A stretch of DNA of 64,000 nt from Bimastos eiseni (GCA_959347315.1 OY365808.1:2701954-2765953); one strand, 5' to 3'. Positions 44,650-56,259 are shown, counted from the stretch's first letter. Numbers and translations are program-made. Notes: generated from the letters alone by a model not told the origin.

Positions 44650-46150
44650 ACGTAAAAAGGAAAAGTTTATAGATTTAAGAAGGCATTTCACTCTATCTAA
44701 TCACATTTGCGATATTTCCTTTATTCTCTGTGCAGACGACACTAATCTGTTTGCCTCTCACAGATCTCTCCACACTCTTATTAATACACTTAATGTAGAA
44801 TTGGACTGGCATCTGAATGGCTTTGTGCTAATAAACTATCCCTTAATATCGCAAAAACAAACTTCATAATCTTTCGTTCTCATAAGAAAGCCTTACCTGA
44901 AAATTTGCAGCCAATCAAACTAATGAATTTTCCAATAACCCAGGTCACCTCGTGCTTGTTCCTAGGAGTCATACTTGATCAGAACTTATCTTGGAAGGAG
45001 CACATCAGTGCAATCTCCAAAAAAATATCCAAAAACCTAGGTATTTTGTTTAGATTAACCAAACTTTTACCTGGTAAAGCCCGTTCTACTCTTTACTTCT
45101 CGCTCATAATTATATCCTTACCTCACCTACTGTACTATAATCTGGGCCTCGGCATACACACCCAATCTCAACAAATTATCCATCATGCAGAAAAAAGCTA
45201 TAAGATTTATGGCTGGGTTGCCATTTAATGCTCACACAAGCGAAGTATTTAAAACGAATAAGCTTCTATCAATTATCCAGATCTATAAATTACAAATAGC
45301 CATTTTTATGTTTCAAAATAGTCGAAAAAACTTACCTAATATATTTCACCAATACTTTTTGCTATAACGTGAGCTCCATACATCACGCCATAAGAAGTTC
45401 TCACGTCTTAATGGTTCTCTCTGCCAGAACTAATGATAGATTAGTATCTATTAAATCCCAAGGTGCCAGAATTTGGAATGCTATTCCAGCCACCATTTAC
45501 TTGCCATGCAGCATTAAATCCTTTAGAAACAAAATGATTGCTCATATTCTCGACCAAAATAAGGACAATTGAAGGGCTGGAATCCTTAACTCAGAGGGGT
45601 TAGGGAGGGATGGGGTGTGGGTCAAATGAATATACCAATCAATCTTTGGACTGACTGAGTGTTAAAATAAAATAAAGTAATGTACTGGTTCAATCTTGGC
45701 TCGGGTACAGAGCAACCCTGGCGCTCTGGAAAAATAATTTTCTACTTGGCTACATGAATGTATTTTTCTTTACATAACACGTATCATTTAATCCTTTGTT
45801 GCGTTTTTTGTTGTACCTACCTCTTCACCACCTGCTAGCTACATTTTGTTAGTTAAGACTAGTTAAGTTTTATGTTTATACACCGTTGAATCTATTATCT
45901 TCTCCCTTTAATCTTCTCTTACCGGCTCTCAATTTTCTTTTAACCTATCCTACTAGGTGGCCCTAACTTGCGGGACCTTTGGTCCCTAATTGGGTCTCCT
46001 GGGCTAATCTCATCATCCCTACGCACTCCATGACTCCTTCTCTCGTCTCTCATCTAGAATTAGACTTATTTAATATTTTGTTGTGGACTCGCTGTGAGCT
46101 GTTATATATAATTCTGATCAGCCAAATAAATTTCTTTGATTGATTGATTG
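44650..46150 (+). mobile_element. CR1/L2-type LINE, 5'-truncated, with 3' UTR and tail
   Basis: RT box LCADDTNLFASH at about 44730-44765 (ADDT), then SLNIAKTNFIIFRSHKKA, FLGVILDQNLSWKEHISAIS (about 44955), then KKISKNLGILFRLTKLLPGK, QKKAIRFMAGLPFN (about 45190) and the C-terminal GARIWNAIPATI (about 45460), ending at the stop at 45570-45572. Only two frame breaks are apparent (near 45130 and 45370), so the copy is fairly young. A 3' UTR of about 550 bp ends in AATAAATTTC and a (TTGA)n tail at 46130-46150. Endonuclease and early RT are missing. Confidence 0.8.
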
Positions 46151-46760
46151 AAGTTCAGTTTCATGTTTCTTCATAAGAAGAATTCTTTCATTCAGGTTTA
46201 CTTTTCCTAATCTTAATCTTGATATTTGAACCTCTTTCCTTCTATTTGGGTCAGTGAATATTGAGCACGTGTCCACCACAGGACAAATATATTCATAATG
46301 CTGACCGTTGGAATCACTGTCATATTCAATCTGCCATTCATTAACTACATGAGATTTTATAATGGAAAAGATTTCTTGTAATTCTAAATAATTTGTTGAA
46401 TTTATAATAGGCAAATTAAGAGATTGTTGTGCTAAAGCATCTGCTGTTTCATTACCTAAAATATTAACATGACTAGGAATCCAAATTACACATATGTTAC
46501 TCATCTTAATTGGATTCATTGCTACCATTGTTTCCTGTAAAAGGATTGGTCTAGAGTGTGAATAATTACTTCTAATAGAAGTAAGAGCACTCAAACAGTC
46601 AGAAAAAAAACAGCAAATTTTTTATTATCTTGGTTTTCATTCTCTGATATTCATGACAAAACTTTTTTTATTGCAGTTAATTCAGCAGCCTAAATATAAG
46701 AATCATTGCAGAGACGGACTTGATTATCTGTTGAGATCCATCAGTCTATGTGTGTGCATA
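46118..46760 (-). pseudogene. I-like LINE RNase H fragment, second copy
   Basis: On the minus strand: AELTAIKKV...SENENQDNKK (about 46690-46620), CVIWIPSHVNILGNETADAL (about 46495-46436) and INSTNYLELQEIFSIIK. The same INSTNYLEL and WQIEY blocks occur in the LINE at 32878-34550, so both are one family. The reading continues to the junction with the (TTGA)n tail of the plus-strand LINE, which suggests that the latter inserted into this one. Confidence 0.7.
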
Positions 46761-46769
46761 GTCATGATA

Positions 46770-47795
46770 TTTATTGATAAGTTCCAAGGAAAGAAGACGG
46801 AATAATTCAGAATAATTTGTACGATCGATTGTAAGTTCAGAATTATTTGTACGATCATACGTCGGATCTCAGTGTAATTATATATGAAGCAAGTGGAGAC
46901 TGTTTTAAAGGTGTCCGCATAGTGCTGACAATTGAAGGATAAAATAATCTTACACTGCCTTCCTCGTCAATATAATAATGCTATAGCTAGTAAGACTAAT
47001 TATAATGAAGATGGTTCGCCTGTCTTCTCAGTCCCCTCACTCATCTGTGATACTCCTCAATGTTGAACTGGGGTAATCAGTAGACGGGTGACTGTCAATA
47101 AGAAAAATCGAAACAGTTAAGTCTTGAATATTTAGGCAAATCGTTCTTATGCGAATTTATACGTCAACGTGACTACTTTCGACACGAAATTTAATCTTAC
47201 TTTATACTCCTGTATTGACATTTCTACTTTCGAATTGCTAAATTGGCCAACATTCGATGTAATAACAACCGCCATTTACATTCCCATCATCTTGGAGGCT
47301 GTGCTAATTTTAATATGCAAATTGAGCGCGTCAGCTACAAACCACGGCCTCACTCGGAAAGCTAGCAAAATGGAACATCCGCAGTCGGGTACGCCAAAAC
47401 AGAAACAATTCCAAGGGGCGTTGTAGCTCATCCGCTGAGTTGAAACTTCAGTCCCAAACGAAGCTGAGCTGCAAGGCCATAGTTGTAACATAAACAGAGA
47501 CGGTGATATTATGTTTAGGGGTGTTGGCTAAGTCTCCGACACACTGGATATTAACTTTCAATGAGAATCAATCACTTCTAATTCACGTAAGATAGCGTTA
47601 TCATTTGTGCAGCATGCGTGGACCTATAGGGACCTCTGGCCCAATCTACGGAGTCGCCAATAACTTTTGCACGAATCGAAATCAGCTTTTACCCCAACTC
47701 ATTAATAACCCCACTCGCATAGCAACGCAGCAATGGGCACCGTATAATCTTTATATTGCACATCACGCTCTTTCTTATTCTCTCTATCTGTTTGT
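46770..47795. other. Intergenic, no gene recognised
   Basis: One AGGTGTCC-type dispersed unit near 46910. No exon, no RNA gene. Confidence 0.4.
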
Positions 47796-47796
47796 C

Positions 47797-47870
47797 TCTG
47801 CGTGTCTCTGTCTGTCTCTTGTTTCTGTCTGTCTGTCTGTCTGTCTACCTCTCTGTATATCTGTCTGTGT
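47797..47870. repeat. (TCTG)n-rich patch
   Basis: Interrupted TCTG tetranucleotides. Confidence 0.85.
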
Positions 47871-48074
47871 GTGGGTGCGTGTAAAGTGGATAATTCTTGA
47901 ATTTATATTCACCTGCATCTCTTCTAGGCTTAAAGACCTTCATGCTGTGAGCGCCTATCTATAACCTGCCGAGAGAGGCGCTATGCAAATGTTCATTTAA
48001 GATTTGATAAGAAAGACGATGCATAACTATTTTTTCTATATAAGGCGCAATGAATGCACAGTTACAGTCAGACA

Positions 48075-48081
48075 AATAGGC

Positions 48082-48112
<31 letters not shown>

Positions 48113-48140
48113 TAGACAGACAGACAGACATATAGACAGA
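48075..48140. repeat. (ACAG)n microsatellite
   Basis: Pure ACAG run with one ATAG variant. Confidence 0.93.
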
Positions 48141-48439
48141 ATAGAGAGTGAGAAAGACAGACAAACAAACGGACAGAGAGGCAGACTAGACTGCTAACCG
48201 AACCTGCACTGCACCTCATAGGTCTATCTCATTTAATGCAATGCAAACCCTATACACGTTATTAGAATAATTGAATTATAATCGGTGACCTGTTTCCAAA
48301 CAGATATTTGACCGCAATGGCACTCTAATGTAATTCTATTAAGCACAATCGGATAGAAATTACCACCTAAGAGACAGACTCATCAAAGAAATATCTGTAC
48401 TCACACTCACACCTACACGAATACACCCCCCACCCACAC

Positions 48440-48540
48440 CAACACACACACGCATACATATACACACACACCCACACAAACACACGCATACATACATGCA
48501 CACCTACACACATGCATGCACACACACACACACACACACT

Positions 48541-48595
<55 letters not shown>
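48440..48595. repeat. (CA)n then (TA)n microsatellite
   Basis: Interrupted CA repeats lead to a pure (CA)n and then about 40 bp of (TA)n. Confidence 0.95.
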
Positions 48596-48597
<2 letters not shown>

Positions 48598-48787
48598 CAT
48601 GCCCATCCTACGCGTATAATGATAAATATATGTATAGTTTTAATGTGAATGCATTGTGTTGCTCTGTAAACTTGCAAATGTACGATGTTTTTTTATATGA
48701 CGTCAGCGGCCAGTGTTGTCATGAGATGTCAATAAACTGGTGTTTAAACAAACTTGAAACGAATTTTTTTGTGTAATAGCGGCATTG

Positions 48788-48990
48788 TAGTTTCGGTTTA
48801 ACGACACTACGATAACTAAGATCGTTTGCGTCACCCTCGTCCTTTACCCAGGCTTAGGACTGGCGGAGTGCATTCAATGTCAGACTATTATAACAAACGG
48901 TATCGGGCGCATGGTATACGCCTACGAATAATTGTACGGTTATTATTATTAATCAACAGTTTAACGACATCTTATAGCAACACAAGTATG
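48788..48990 (+). repeat. Rep-A copy 19 plus Rep-B module
   Basis: Rep-A (GTAGTTTCGGTTTAACGACA, TTGCGTCACCCTCGTCC, CCAGGCTTAGGACTGGC) ends near 48875. Rep-B (CAGTTTAACGACATCTTATA then GCAACACAAG) lies at 48955-48990. Third case of the A-then-B order. Confidence 0.75.
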
Positions 48991-49204
48991 CGCGGTAAAT
49001 GGAATCTTATAAGTTACTCTTGTGAATTTATTTATAAACGAATATGACACTTAAAACAGGTGTGTAAATGTCTTGCTCAATTCTTACCGCTCTTGTGATG
49101 CAGGCCTAGTTACAGCTGCTAGAACGGTCGATTTTTACTTTTTATTACTTATCGTTATAATTGAAAGCTACAATATATGGCGATTATAATTACGTGAAAA
49201 TGAC

Positions 49205-49255
49205 TTCTGGCAACGGCATTTTGTCGCCATAAAACATCGTTAAACTCCGAATCCA
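49205..49255 (-). repeat. Rep-B module, isolated copy
   Basis: On the minus strand: GGAGTTTAACGATGTTTTAT, then GGCGACAAAATGCCGTTGCC. Confidence 0.45.
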
Positions 49256-49649
49256 TTCAATATGTAGCTGCGCCGAGGTCGTTGGAAGCTTCTACTCCAC
49301 TCCAATAGTTCGTTGCTCTTCAGTCCGTAATATAACATTCAACTGCTCAACCACTATTTATACACCTCTTTTAAATGAAATATTCTCTATATAAGTTAAA
49401 ATCAGAGCAACAAGCCAATAATACGACACAAAGAATGTGGTTCGCGTCCTTGTGTTATCTCCCTAACAAATATTTTCGTATTTTATTCACATCCCAATTT
49501 CATCTCACAGGCGCAAGCGCATTTAATTATAGCACATACAATTATACTTAGTTATTTTAATTCAACGCATTTTAGAGACGCACATATCTCATGATTAAAC
49601 GGTCAATCGATGACGCTCGGTCATCGTGAGTGAATGCTTTGCTCGAGGT

Positions 49650-49855
49650 ACCTGCACAGTTACCTACACAGATGTCAACACAATTACCTACACAGCTATT
49701 TGAACAATTACTTAAAGTTACACCACACATTTACTTACACAGTTACCTACAGAGTTATTTGCTTTGTAACCTTAACTTGTGTAACACAGTTAGCTACGCG
49801 GCTACGCCCACATAGTTATCTACATGCTAACCTACATAATTACCTTCACAGTTAA
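49650..49855. repeat. Degenerate TTACCTACACAG repeat
   Basis: About a dozen imperfect units of TTACCTACACAG with insertions, over 200 bp. Spacing is irregular (12-27 bp), which fits an old minisatellite. Confidence 0.7.
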
Positions 49856-50159
49856 CGTCCGATAGGAGGAACTTGAATCCATATTTCTCACAATACATAG
49901 AATGTGTGAATAGTTGGTTGCACAATACAAGTACTACTGTAACATTCGTGAGTCACAAAGAACTGTGCAGCAGGACCGAGCAAAGCTTATTACGGTGGTC
50001 AAGTATTTTTATAGCGCCACTTTAAATTAGAGGCGCTTCAGACCGGATAATATAATAGTTTATGTTAACCTTGATCCCTCTTTCTTAATTGCTACTTGAT
50101 ATGAAAAATGCATGTGTTTTCTACCTGTTTAGTACTTAAGGGATATTAGTCATTAAATG

Positions 50160-50232
50160 CCACTACTACGACCACCACGGTCCCACCACGATCCACTACG
50201 GTCCCACTACGACCACCACGGTCCCACCACCA
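50160..50232. repeat. GACCACCACGGTCCCAC minisatellite
   Basis: Three to four units containing CCACGGTCCCACCACGA or close variants. The last unit merges with CACCAATG. Confidence 0.8.
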
Positions 50233-50576
50233 ATGACAATAAAGCCACAGTAATATTATCAATACTAATAATAACAACATGTTTAGAATTAGGTAAGAAA
50301 AGTCGCAGACTACATATAGGCTGACATGGTTTATGTAAGAAGTAGGTTTAGACGCTAACCAGATGACTGAGATATGCGGAGTTAGCAACATGTGGTATTT
50401 CAACTGGAACTCCAAGGTTACTTACACATGCCTACGAAATTACCCAGAGTCCCAGGCTATGTATCAATCTTGGTCCTGATAGGCAGTCCTTCAAATGGTT
50501 TCTCAGGCAGGCAATAGGAATCCCGCAATCGGCCCCATTTCTCTTGAAACTCTGAGGTCGTGAACTACGTGTCAAC

Positions 50577-50727
50577 CAGAGGCATCCATATAGGGGGGTC
50601 CGGAGAAAAATGTCTCCAATTTTAGGTAGGGGGCAGTTTTTGAGTCTTAGGGTGGAATATCTTGCCTTCCTTGCACTTGGGACTGGGGGTTTGTCTCCAT
50701 CATTCAGAGGGGATTGACTCCTCTGGT
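50577..50727. mobile_element. Small inverted-repeat element (MITE-like), copy A
   Basis: The element begins CAGAGGCATCC and ends GGATTGACTCCTCTGG, so the CAGAGG termini are inverted. TGTCAAC flanks it directly on both sides (50570-50576 and 50728-50734); with one more base the pair is 7 of 8 identical, as for a hAT-type duplication. A homologue lies inverted at 59045-59207. No coding capacity. Confidence 0.65.
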
Positions 50728-50739
50728 TGTCAACAGTAA

Positions 50740-52420
50740 GCCACGCTAAGAATGGTACTAGCTAATCGAACACCATCTCAGATATGAGGGTAGATTGGCA
50801 ATCGGTACACCAGGTATCACTAGTGAGCGTAATTCGCACACTATTCGAAATTGTAATTAGTAGGTCAATCGCAGACCAATCGTAATTGTAAATAGTAGGT
50901 CAATCGAGCTGGCGTCTATGGTGCACTACTATGGTCAACCAGAGCCAGACCTTATAATCCGGACAATATTCGAGCAGGAATTAAGTTGCTAAAACAGTGT
51001 AGCATCCCGCTGTTGATAAGTAGGCCCCTACTTAGAAAAGCATGGATGGGCCATTCTTACAGCAGGACTTCACAGCAGAATGAAAAGATAAATAATATTA
51101 TAGGCAGTGAACTCTACAATCTAAGTGCAGCAATTGAAGATATCGTTATCTTACACTCTTAGTACAGTTCTAGTGTTATTCGTGACCAATAAAGCCATTC
51201 AGATGACCTGGGTTAATAATAAATCTGATGAATAATGACCTATTCTAAGTGTTGCGATTGGCTATGTTTTAAAAACTGTTGAAATAAATTCTTCGCTGAA
51301 CAGGAAACCAATGCGAATATTATTTCAACCACGAGTTCGCATTTTTTACGTACACGTATAGGCTGCGGCTCTAGTCAAGAGCTCCTTAATCTCGCAAGTT
51401 CCAACACGTTTAACCTACAAGCAGAGAGTTACAGTAATCAAATCAACTACAGGAGATCAACGTTTTGTCAGAGAGAGGCCAATCCCTGAAAACATGGGGG
51501 CTTAATCATAAGCCTACCCATAAATCTGCGTCATGTCATGGACGCTAATAACGGAAGTCTACAGAAGTACAGATAGCATTTTAGATGATTAAAACACAGC
51601 AGAGTCACTAACAAAGTGGCTTCGGCCTATACTCAACATATGAGTCGCCTCAATTTCAACGAAATAATCCGTAGAAATTAACATAGCAATAGTTTTCCCA
51701 CTAAATTTCACCCACCCGGATTATCTCAATCTGAAACTTTTCGATTCTGGGCCGTACAATTTCAGAGGACTACATATTAGTCTGGCCAATAACCGATATC
51801 ATACGGTAATGGGACAATAGTTGTGCGAACTGTTTGCGCTGACACCACTAGGGTAGAGTTGAATCCGGAATTCTTGGAAATTTCCATCAATACTTAAGAC
51901 TTGCGTCCTGTTCATTACAACCATCGTTGCTCCTTTAAGTTACGCCTTGCAAGTAATTCTTACAGATTGTTACATTACAAAGCGTGCAGCTATGTATGCG
52001 TAGGCCTATTACGTTTCAATTACGCGTTGGCCCATTACAATATACAATTACGCTTTGTCATATTGCAGCTACATGTGTAGGCCTACATAGGTATTGAGAA
52101 TGTTGCGGACTTGTATTCTCTTTTTAGCAATGACGACGATTTGAATAACGACGTGAGGTGTCACAGTTCTGCATCCTAACCACAGAATTGTGGCACCCAC
52201 TTCTTTCGGCCGCTATTAGCGGGCGTAATTAGCTTGACAATTTGGTCGTAGAGGGCCGTAATTACTTAATCAAGCCTTAACTGTTGAAGATGCCCGCATC
52301 ATATATTTCTACTGCTGGCAGGTTACACTCCGAATGTATTACTAATGCTTAGAAATAGAAATGTTTTATGTATGCATACGAACCATGTCAAACTATACGA
52401 ATTGCATTTTTTGTGGTATT
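50740..52420. other. Intergenic DNA upstream of the LRR gene
   Basis: A near-duplicate GTAGGTCAATCG occurs at about 50860 and 50895. 51920-52090 has related ATTACA/CGCTTTG words in opposite orientation. No exon is recognised. Confidence 0.4.
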
Positions 52421-52424
52421 GCAG
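52410..52424 (+). promoter_or_regulatory. Candidate splice acceptor for a 5' UTR exon of the LRR gene
   Basis: TTTTTTGTGGTATTGCAG followed by GTGC gives a good polypyrimidine-AG acceptor 141 bp before the ATG. If used, the coding exon would start at 52425 and the promoter would lie further upstream. No donor was identified. This is inference only. Confidence 0.4.
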
Positions 52425-52565
52425 GTGCTCGGTGGATAGACAGTTGTTATGTGGCGCCCCTGCCGAGTAACCATGGTATGAAATATGATCAGCATGTCGT
52501 GTTTTTCGGTTCTCAAGTCCATCAATAACGAGCCCGACTACGCGTAATCCGAACTCCGTGGAACA

Positions 52566-55022
52566 ATGGGAACTATTTCACCCGAACTTTCAGTGCTTCT
52601 GATTCTCTTGACAGCATTCTCCGCAGCCCTGGGCGGCGTCTGCGAGGAGAGCATCCTAATGAAGCGCTACATCATCAACTGCCGCAGCCGGAGTCTTGAG
52701 TCCGTGCCAGACCTCTCCGGTTACGACAAAGAGTATGACGAACTGACTCTGGCACAGAACAGCATCGCTCGCATTGAAGATGCCACCTTCAATGGCCTAC
52801 GCATCAAGCGCCTCGACCTCTCCGTAAATCCCATCGCTTTCCTATCGCCAACGGCCTTCCAAGGTCTCAGTCAGGTCCTCGAGTCGCTTCTGATCTCCTT
52901 CAGCGGAACGCTTACCGAGTTTCCCTCGCAAAGTCTCCAGGAGCTTCAAGGGGTTCATACGTTGGAGGTAGTTGGGGGAAGCATTCCCAAGGACGCACAC
53001 AACTTTCGAAGCCTTCCCCAAGACACCCTGGCCAGTTTTCGTAATCTGTCAAGCCTTGCGCTCACTCGTGGCATTCTATCGACTCTGACGGTGGAATTCT
53101 TCCAGAACCAGCAAGATACCCTGACTCACCTCGATCTTCAGTCCAATCGATTCAGCGCCGTTCCCACGCAAGCTCTGACACAACTCCGTGCCCTTAGGTC
53201 CCTGAATCTCGCTGAGAATAGGATACTACGTGTCGATGCCGACTCCTTCAGTGGCCTGTCGCTTGAAGTCCTTGACCTCTCAACCCAGAATCAACCAGTT
53301 AGCGCAGTCAGCGAAAACGCTTTTCGTGGACTGGAAACGTCCTTGAAGAAACTTTCCCTGGCCGCACTGTCGCTGACGAACGAAAACGTTCGAGCACTCA
53401 GGTATTTAACCGGCGTCCTCGATCTTGACCTATCGCGCAATAAGGTAACGCGCCTCGAAGGACTGTTCGAACGGCTGAGGTCACTGGTTCAGCTCAACCT
53501 TCAGGACAATCCGGTCGCCAACTTAAGCAGCGCAGCCTTCGCAGACGCTGGATCAATACGCATACTCAACCTCGCGAGCAATAACATCTCGATCATGGAT
53601 CCGGAGGCGTTTGTGGGGCTGACGTCTTTGGAAGACCTGGATCTCGGCTACTCGAATGGCCTGAACCTCAGCGACGAAAGCTTCAAGTCTCAGCGAAACA
53701 CGCTCAGGTTCCTCAAGCTGCAGTTTGCCAATCTTCGCCGGAGTCAGTGGACGGCTATCACACGGTTGTACGAACTCCAGGATCTGTTTATCTCCAACTG
53801 CAGCCTAAAGAACATTCCAGATTACACTTTCCAGGAAATGAAGAAACTCCGATATATCGATTTGCGTAACAACGAGATCGAGACGCTCAGTCAGAGGTCT
53901 CTGTCAGGGCTCGAATCCACTCTGGAGAACCTCAATCTGCTCGGAAATCAGATCCGGACGATAGACAGCTGTGTGTTTCGCGGCTTCACCCGCCTCAACC
54001 TCTTCCAGCTGAGCCTACAGCAGAACCCGCTCCAGTGCGTCTGTGGACTCCACTGGCTCCACGTCTGGTTTATCAACGTAACTGGAAATGACAACTACCA
54101 GAAGGGTCGGATCTCGTGGACCTGCGATGACCTGAATGGCGAATTCTTCCGAAGTCTGAGCGATGCCAATTTTGCCGACTGTCTTGCGACGGAGGTACCA
54201 TGTGAAGACGAGTCAACTAAATACACCACTGAGGTTCCAGGCGGCGGCAGTGATTCAGGTTCTAACGGGAGACCAGCCATCTTGTCTTTGTGGGTGGTAA
54301 ATTCGAGCTCAGATTCCTTGACGATTCAGTGGGATATCAACGTCAACGACAGCGCGGATTTCTCTCTGACCTGCGACACCAACGACGGTGCACCAACCAA
54401 GTACTTCCACATTGGAAGCCAGGCGAGAATCCACCAGGTGGAGAATCTTACTCCGGACACTAGCTACCGGATGTGTCTGGAGATACTTGGTACCGACGCC
54501 ATCTCCTGTATTAACGTAACGACCTTTGGTCATCCTCTGAATCTGATGCTCGTATATGGTGCTTCCATCGGTGCTGGTGTGGCCATCATCGTCCTCATCT
54601 TGCTCATCATTGTCTGTTGCTGTATCAGTGCATCGTCGAGCCGCAACAAACATGACATCGTCCAGCTCGAGCAACCGAAGCTCGGGAACAATACGAAGCG
54701 CTTCCAGAAACCGCAGCTGCTCGAACCGGAGCCAATGTCAAGGACAAAGTCCATCGCGGAGCAACTGGAAAGCCTGACCGACGAGGAAAGGTACAGGCTG
54801 GTTAATCTTCTGACGCACAGTGGAGGCAGTATAGCCAGTCTAGACTTCAGTGTCCATAGCTTACCGAGACAGCGAGCGCCCGGTTACAGCGCTACCCTGC
54901 CGACGGTACCCTGCGGGCAGCCGCGGTACGTTCCCGAGCCGCAGATGGCTAGATACCAATACGACGACGCTCTCGTCGATGACGATTATTACGAGGAAAT
55001 ATCTGTGGATGAAATCGTTTGA
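52566..55022 (+). CDS. Single-pass LRR receptor with FN3-like domain, single exon
   Basis: An 818-residue type I membrane protein. Order: signal peptide (about 1-22); a short cysteine-containing N-cap (C26, C39); some 15 leucine-rich repeats of the LxxLxLxxN type (about 55-485); LRR C-terminal cap with NPLQCVCGLHWL, cysteines C491, C493, C520, C539; a linker; an FN3-like domain (about 570-655); TM helix 661-683 followed by three cysteines that could be palmitoylated; a 135-residue cytoplasmic tail rich in charged residues ending SVDEIV. The last four residues fit a class III PDZ ligand (acidic at -2, hydrophobic at 0). Several NxS/T sites lie in the ectodomain. LRR plus FN3 plus TM is the layout of neuronal adhesion receptors such as LRFN or FLRT, but I see no direct orthologue. 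Start ATG has A at -3 and G at +4. GC-rich, no introns in the coding part. Confidence 0.88.
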   Translation: MGTISPELSVLLILLTAFSAALGGVCEESILMKRYIINCRSRSLESVPDLSGYDKEYDELTLAQNSIARIEDATFNGLRIKRLDLSVNPIAFLSPTAFQGLSQVLESLLISFSGTLTEFPSQSLQELQGVHTLEVVGGSIPKDAHNFRSLPQDTLASFRNLSSLALTRGILSTLTVEFFQNQQDTLTHLDLQSNRFSAVPTQALTQLRALRSLNLAENRILRVDADSFSGLSLEVLDLSTQNQPVSAVSENAFRGLETSLKKLSLAALSLTNENVRALRYLTGVLDLDLSRNKVTRLEGLFERLRSLVQLNLQDNPVANLSSAAFADAGSIRILNLASNNISIMDPEAFVGLTSLEDLDLGYSNGLNLSDESFKSQRNTLRFLKLQFANLRRSQWTAITRLYELQDLFISNCSLKNIPDYTFQEMKKLRYIDLRNNEIETLSQRSLSGLESTLENLNLLGNQIRTIDSCVFRGFTRLNLFQLSLQQNPLQCVCGLHWLHVWFINVTGNDNYQKGRISWTCDDLNGEFFRSLSDANFADCLATEVPCEDESTKYTTEVPGGGSDSGSNGRPAILSLWVVNSSSDSLTIQWDINVNDSADFSLTCDTNDGAPTKYFHIGSQARIHQVENLTPDTSYRMCLEILGTDAISCINVTTFGHPLNLMLVYGASIGAGVAIIVLILLIIVCCCISASSSRNKHDIVQLEQPKLGNNTKRFQKPQLLEPEPMSRTKSIAEQLESLTDEERYRLVNLLTHSGGSIASLDFSVHSLPRQRAPGYSATLPTVPCGQPRYVPEPQMARYQYDDALVDDDYYEEISVDEIV

Positions 55023-56110
55023 CGCCTAAATTGTACAGTTTAGTAAAGCCAAGATATTTTTCTAATGAAGAGAATGACAGACCAAACTTAGGAACTGTTC
55101 CTCTGGCACAAATGAAGAATGCCTCAGAGTGACAGCGATCGACCTCGATTTAGACTCGGTGCAAGCATTGGCTAGGCTTATGTTTAACTAAGCAGTTCAG
55201 TTAGTGAGCTCATCTTTCTGACGCAGTTTTCGTGTACTCCAAAAATTGGTGGCAACTGGCAAACCGAGGTTGTGCAGAATGCTGAATCTTCTACTAAACG
55301 TGAGCTCCCTGAAGTTCTGAGAATTGTGGACGTCAGAGCTAATCGGTTTAGACGCTGGTTGGATAAATTCCGAAGAGAAGTAGGCCTAGACCTGTGCGGT
55401 CTCTCGCACCGCTGATGGGGATGCCAGTCTCCCCACGAGAAAGAGGCCGGGAGAATTGCAGACTGTCAGAGATGAAATCAGAGGTTGTCACCTCTTTTGT
55501 CTACTGCAGTTATCGGCAGGTAGTAGAAAATATGAATTCCTTTATTCCAAGAGTCGGCATGAGCAGGAAGTATTGGCAATTATATTTGCTTCACCTCGGC
55601 TTATGAGGGTACATATGTCTTCCCCTCGCCGTCTCGTCTTTCCACCGATGCGGATGAGTGGGACAGAAGACACAGCTGAAACATCAATCTGCAAATGGAT
55701 GTCTACCGTAGCAGCGATTCAAATTTTCCTCAAGGGGTTGACAGACCAGCACGCTACCCAATAGACTTTGAGCACCCGTTTCGACGGGGAGACGTAAGAC
55801 TCCAACTGTGTGTCGGCTTCACTACATTACAAGACTCGACAGTCTGCCACAAAAAAACAATCAGTGAGACCACGTGCATAGGCCAATTAAAGAGTCGATT
55901 ACATTCGTTGACTATTATAGCGTCATTTCCGAACCTGATTCGCCCATTCATCCAGATTTGAACGTTAAATTTGTGAGATTCCAATGGCTAAAAGCACATT
56001 TCTAACCCCACTTCGTGTACAGAGTGGCAAGAATTGTATGGTTCCCGTTCATGAATATAGAAACCGAAACATTGGCGCTGGATATTCCTCGCATCGAACA
56101 GATTACAAAG
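55023..56110. other. LRR gene 3' flank, no further gene recognised
   Basis: No AATAAA is close to the stop codon. Frames open at 55394-55960 are unrecognised. Confidence 0.4.
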
Positions 56111-56113
56111 GCT

Positions 56114-56141
56114 AATATATATATATATATATATATATATT
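56114..56141. repeat. (TA)n microsatellite
   Basis: About 13 TA dinucleotides, followed by a GTCCCCC-rich stretch (56155-56225) of unclear nature. Confidence 0.9.
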
Positions 56142-56259
56142 GTCTCACGGTGTTCATGGGGGACACCCATTGAGAGGGGTAGAAAATGTGTCCCCCTCTG
56201 TGAAAGGTGGGGGGACTTGTCTCCCTCGACGCCACGGGATCGCCGCCCCTACTTTAGGT

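Noticed and set aside
55456..55764. Ty3/gypsy-type RNase H remnant (YSKSRHEQEVLAIIFA)
   Set aside because: The resemblance to the EKEALAIVWA motif is short and the catalytic context after it is absent. Too weak to call.
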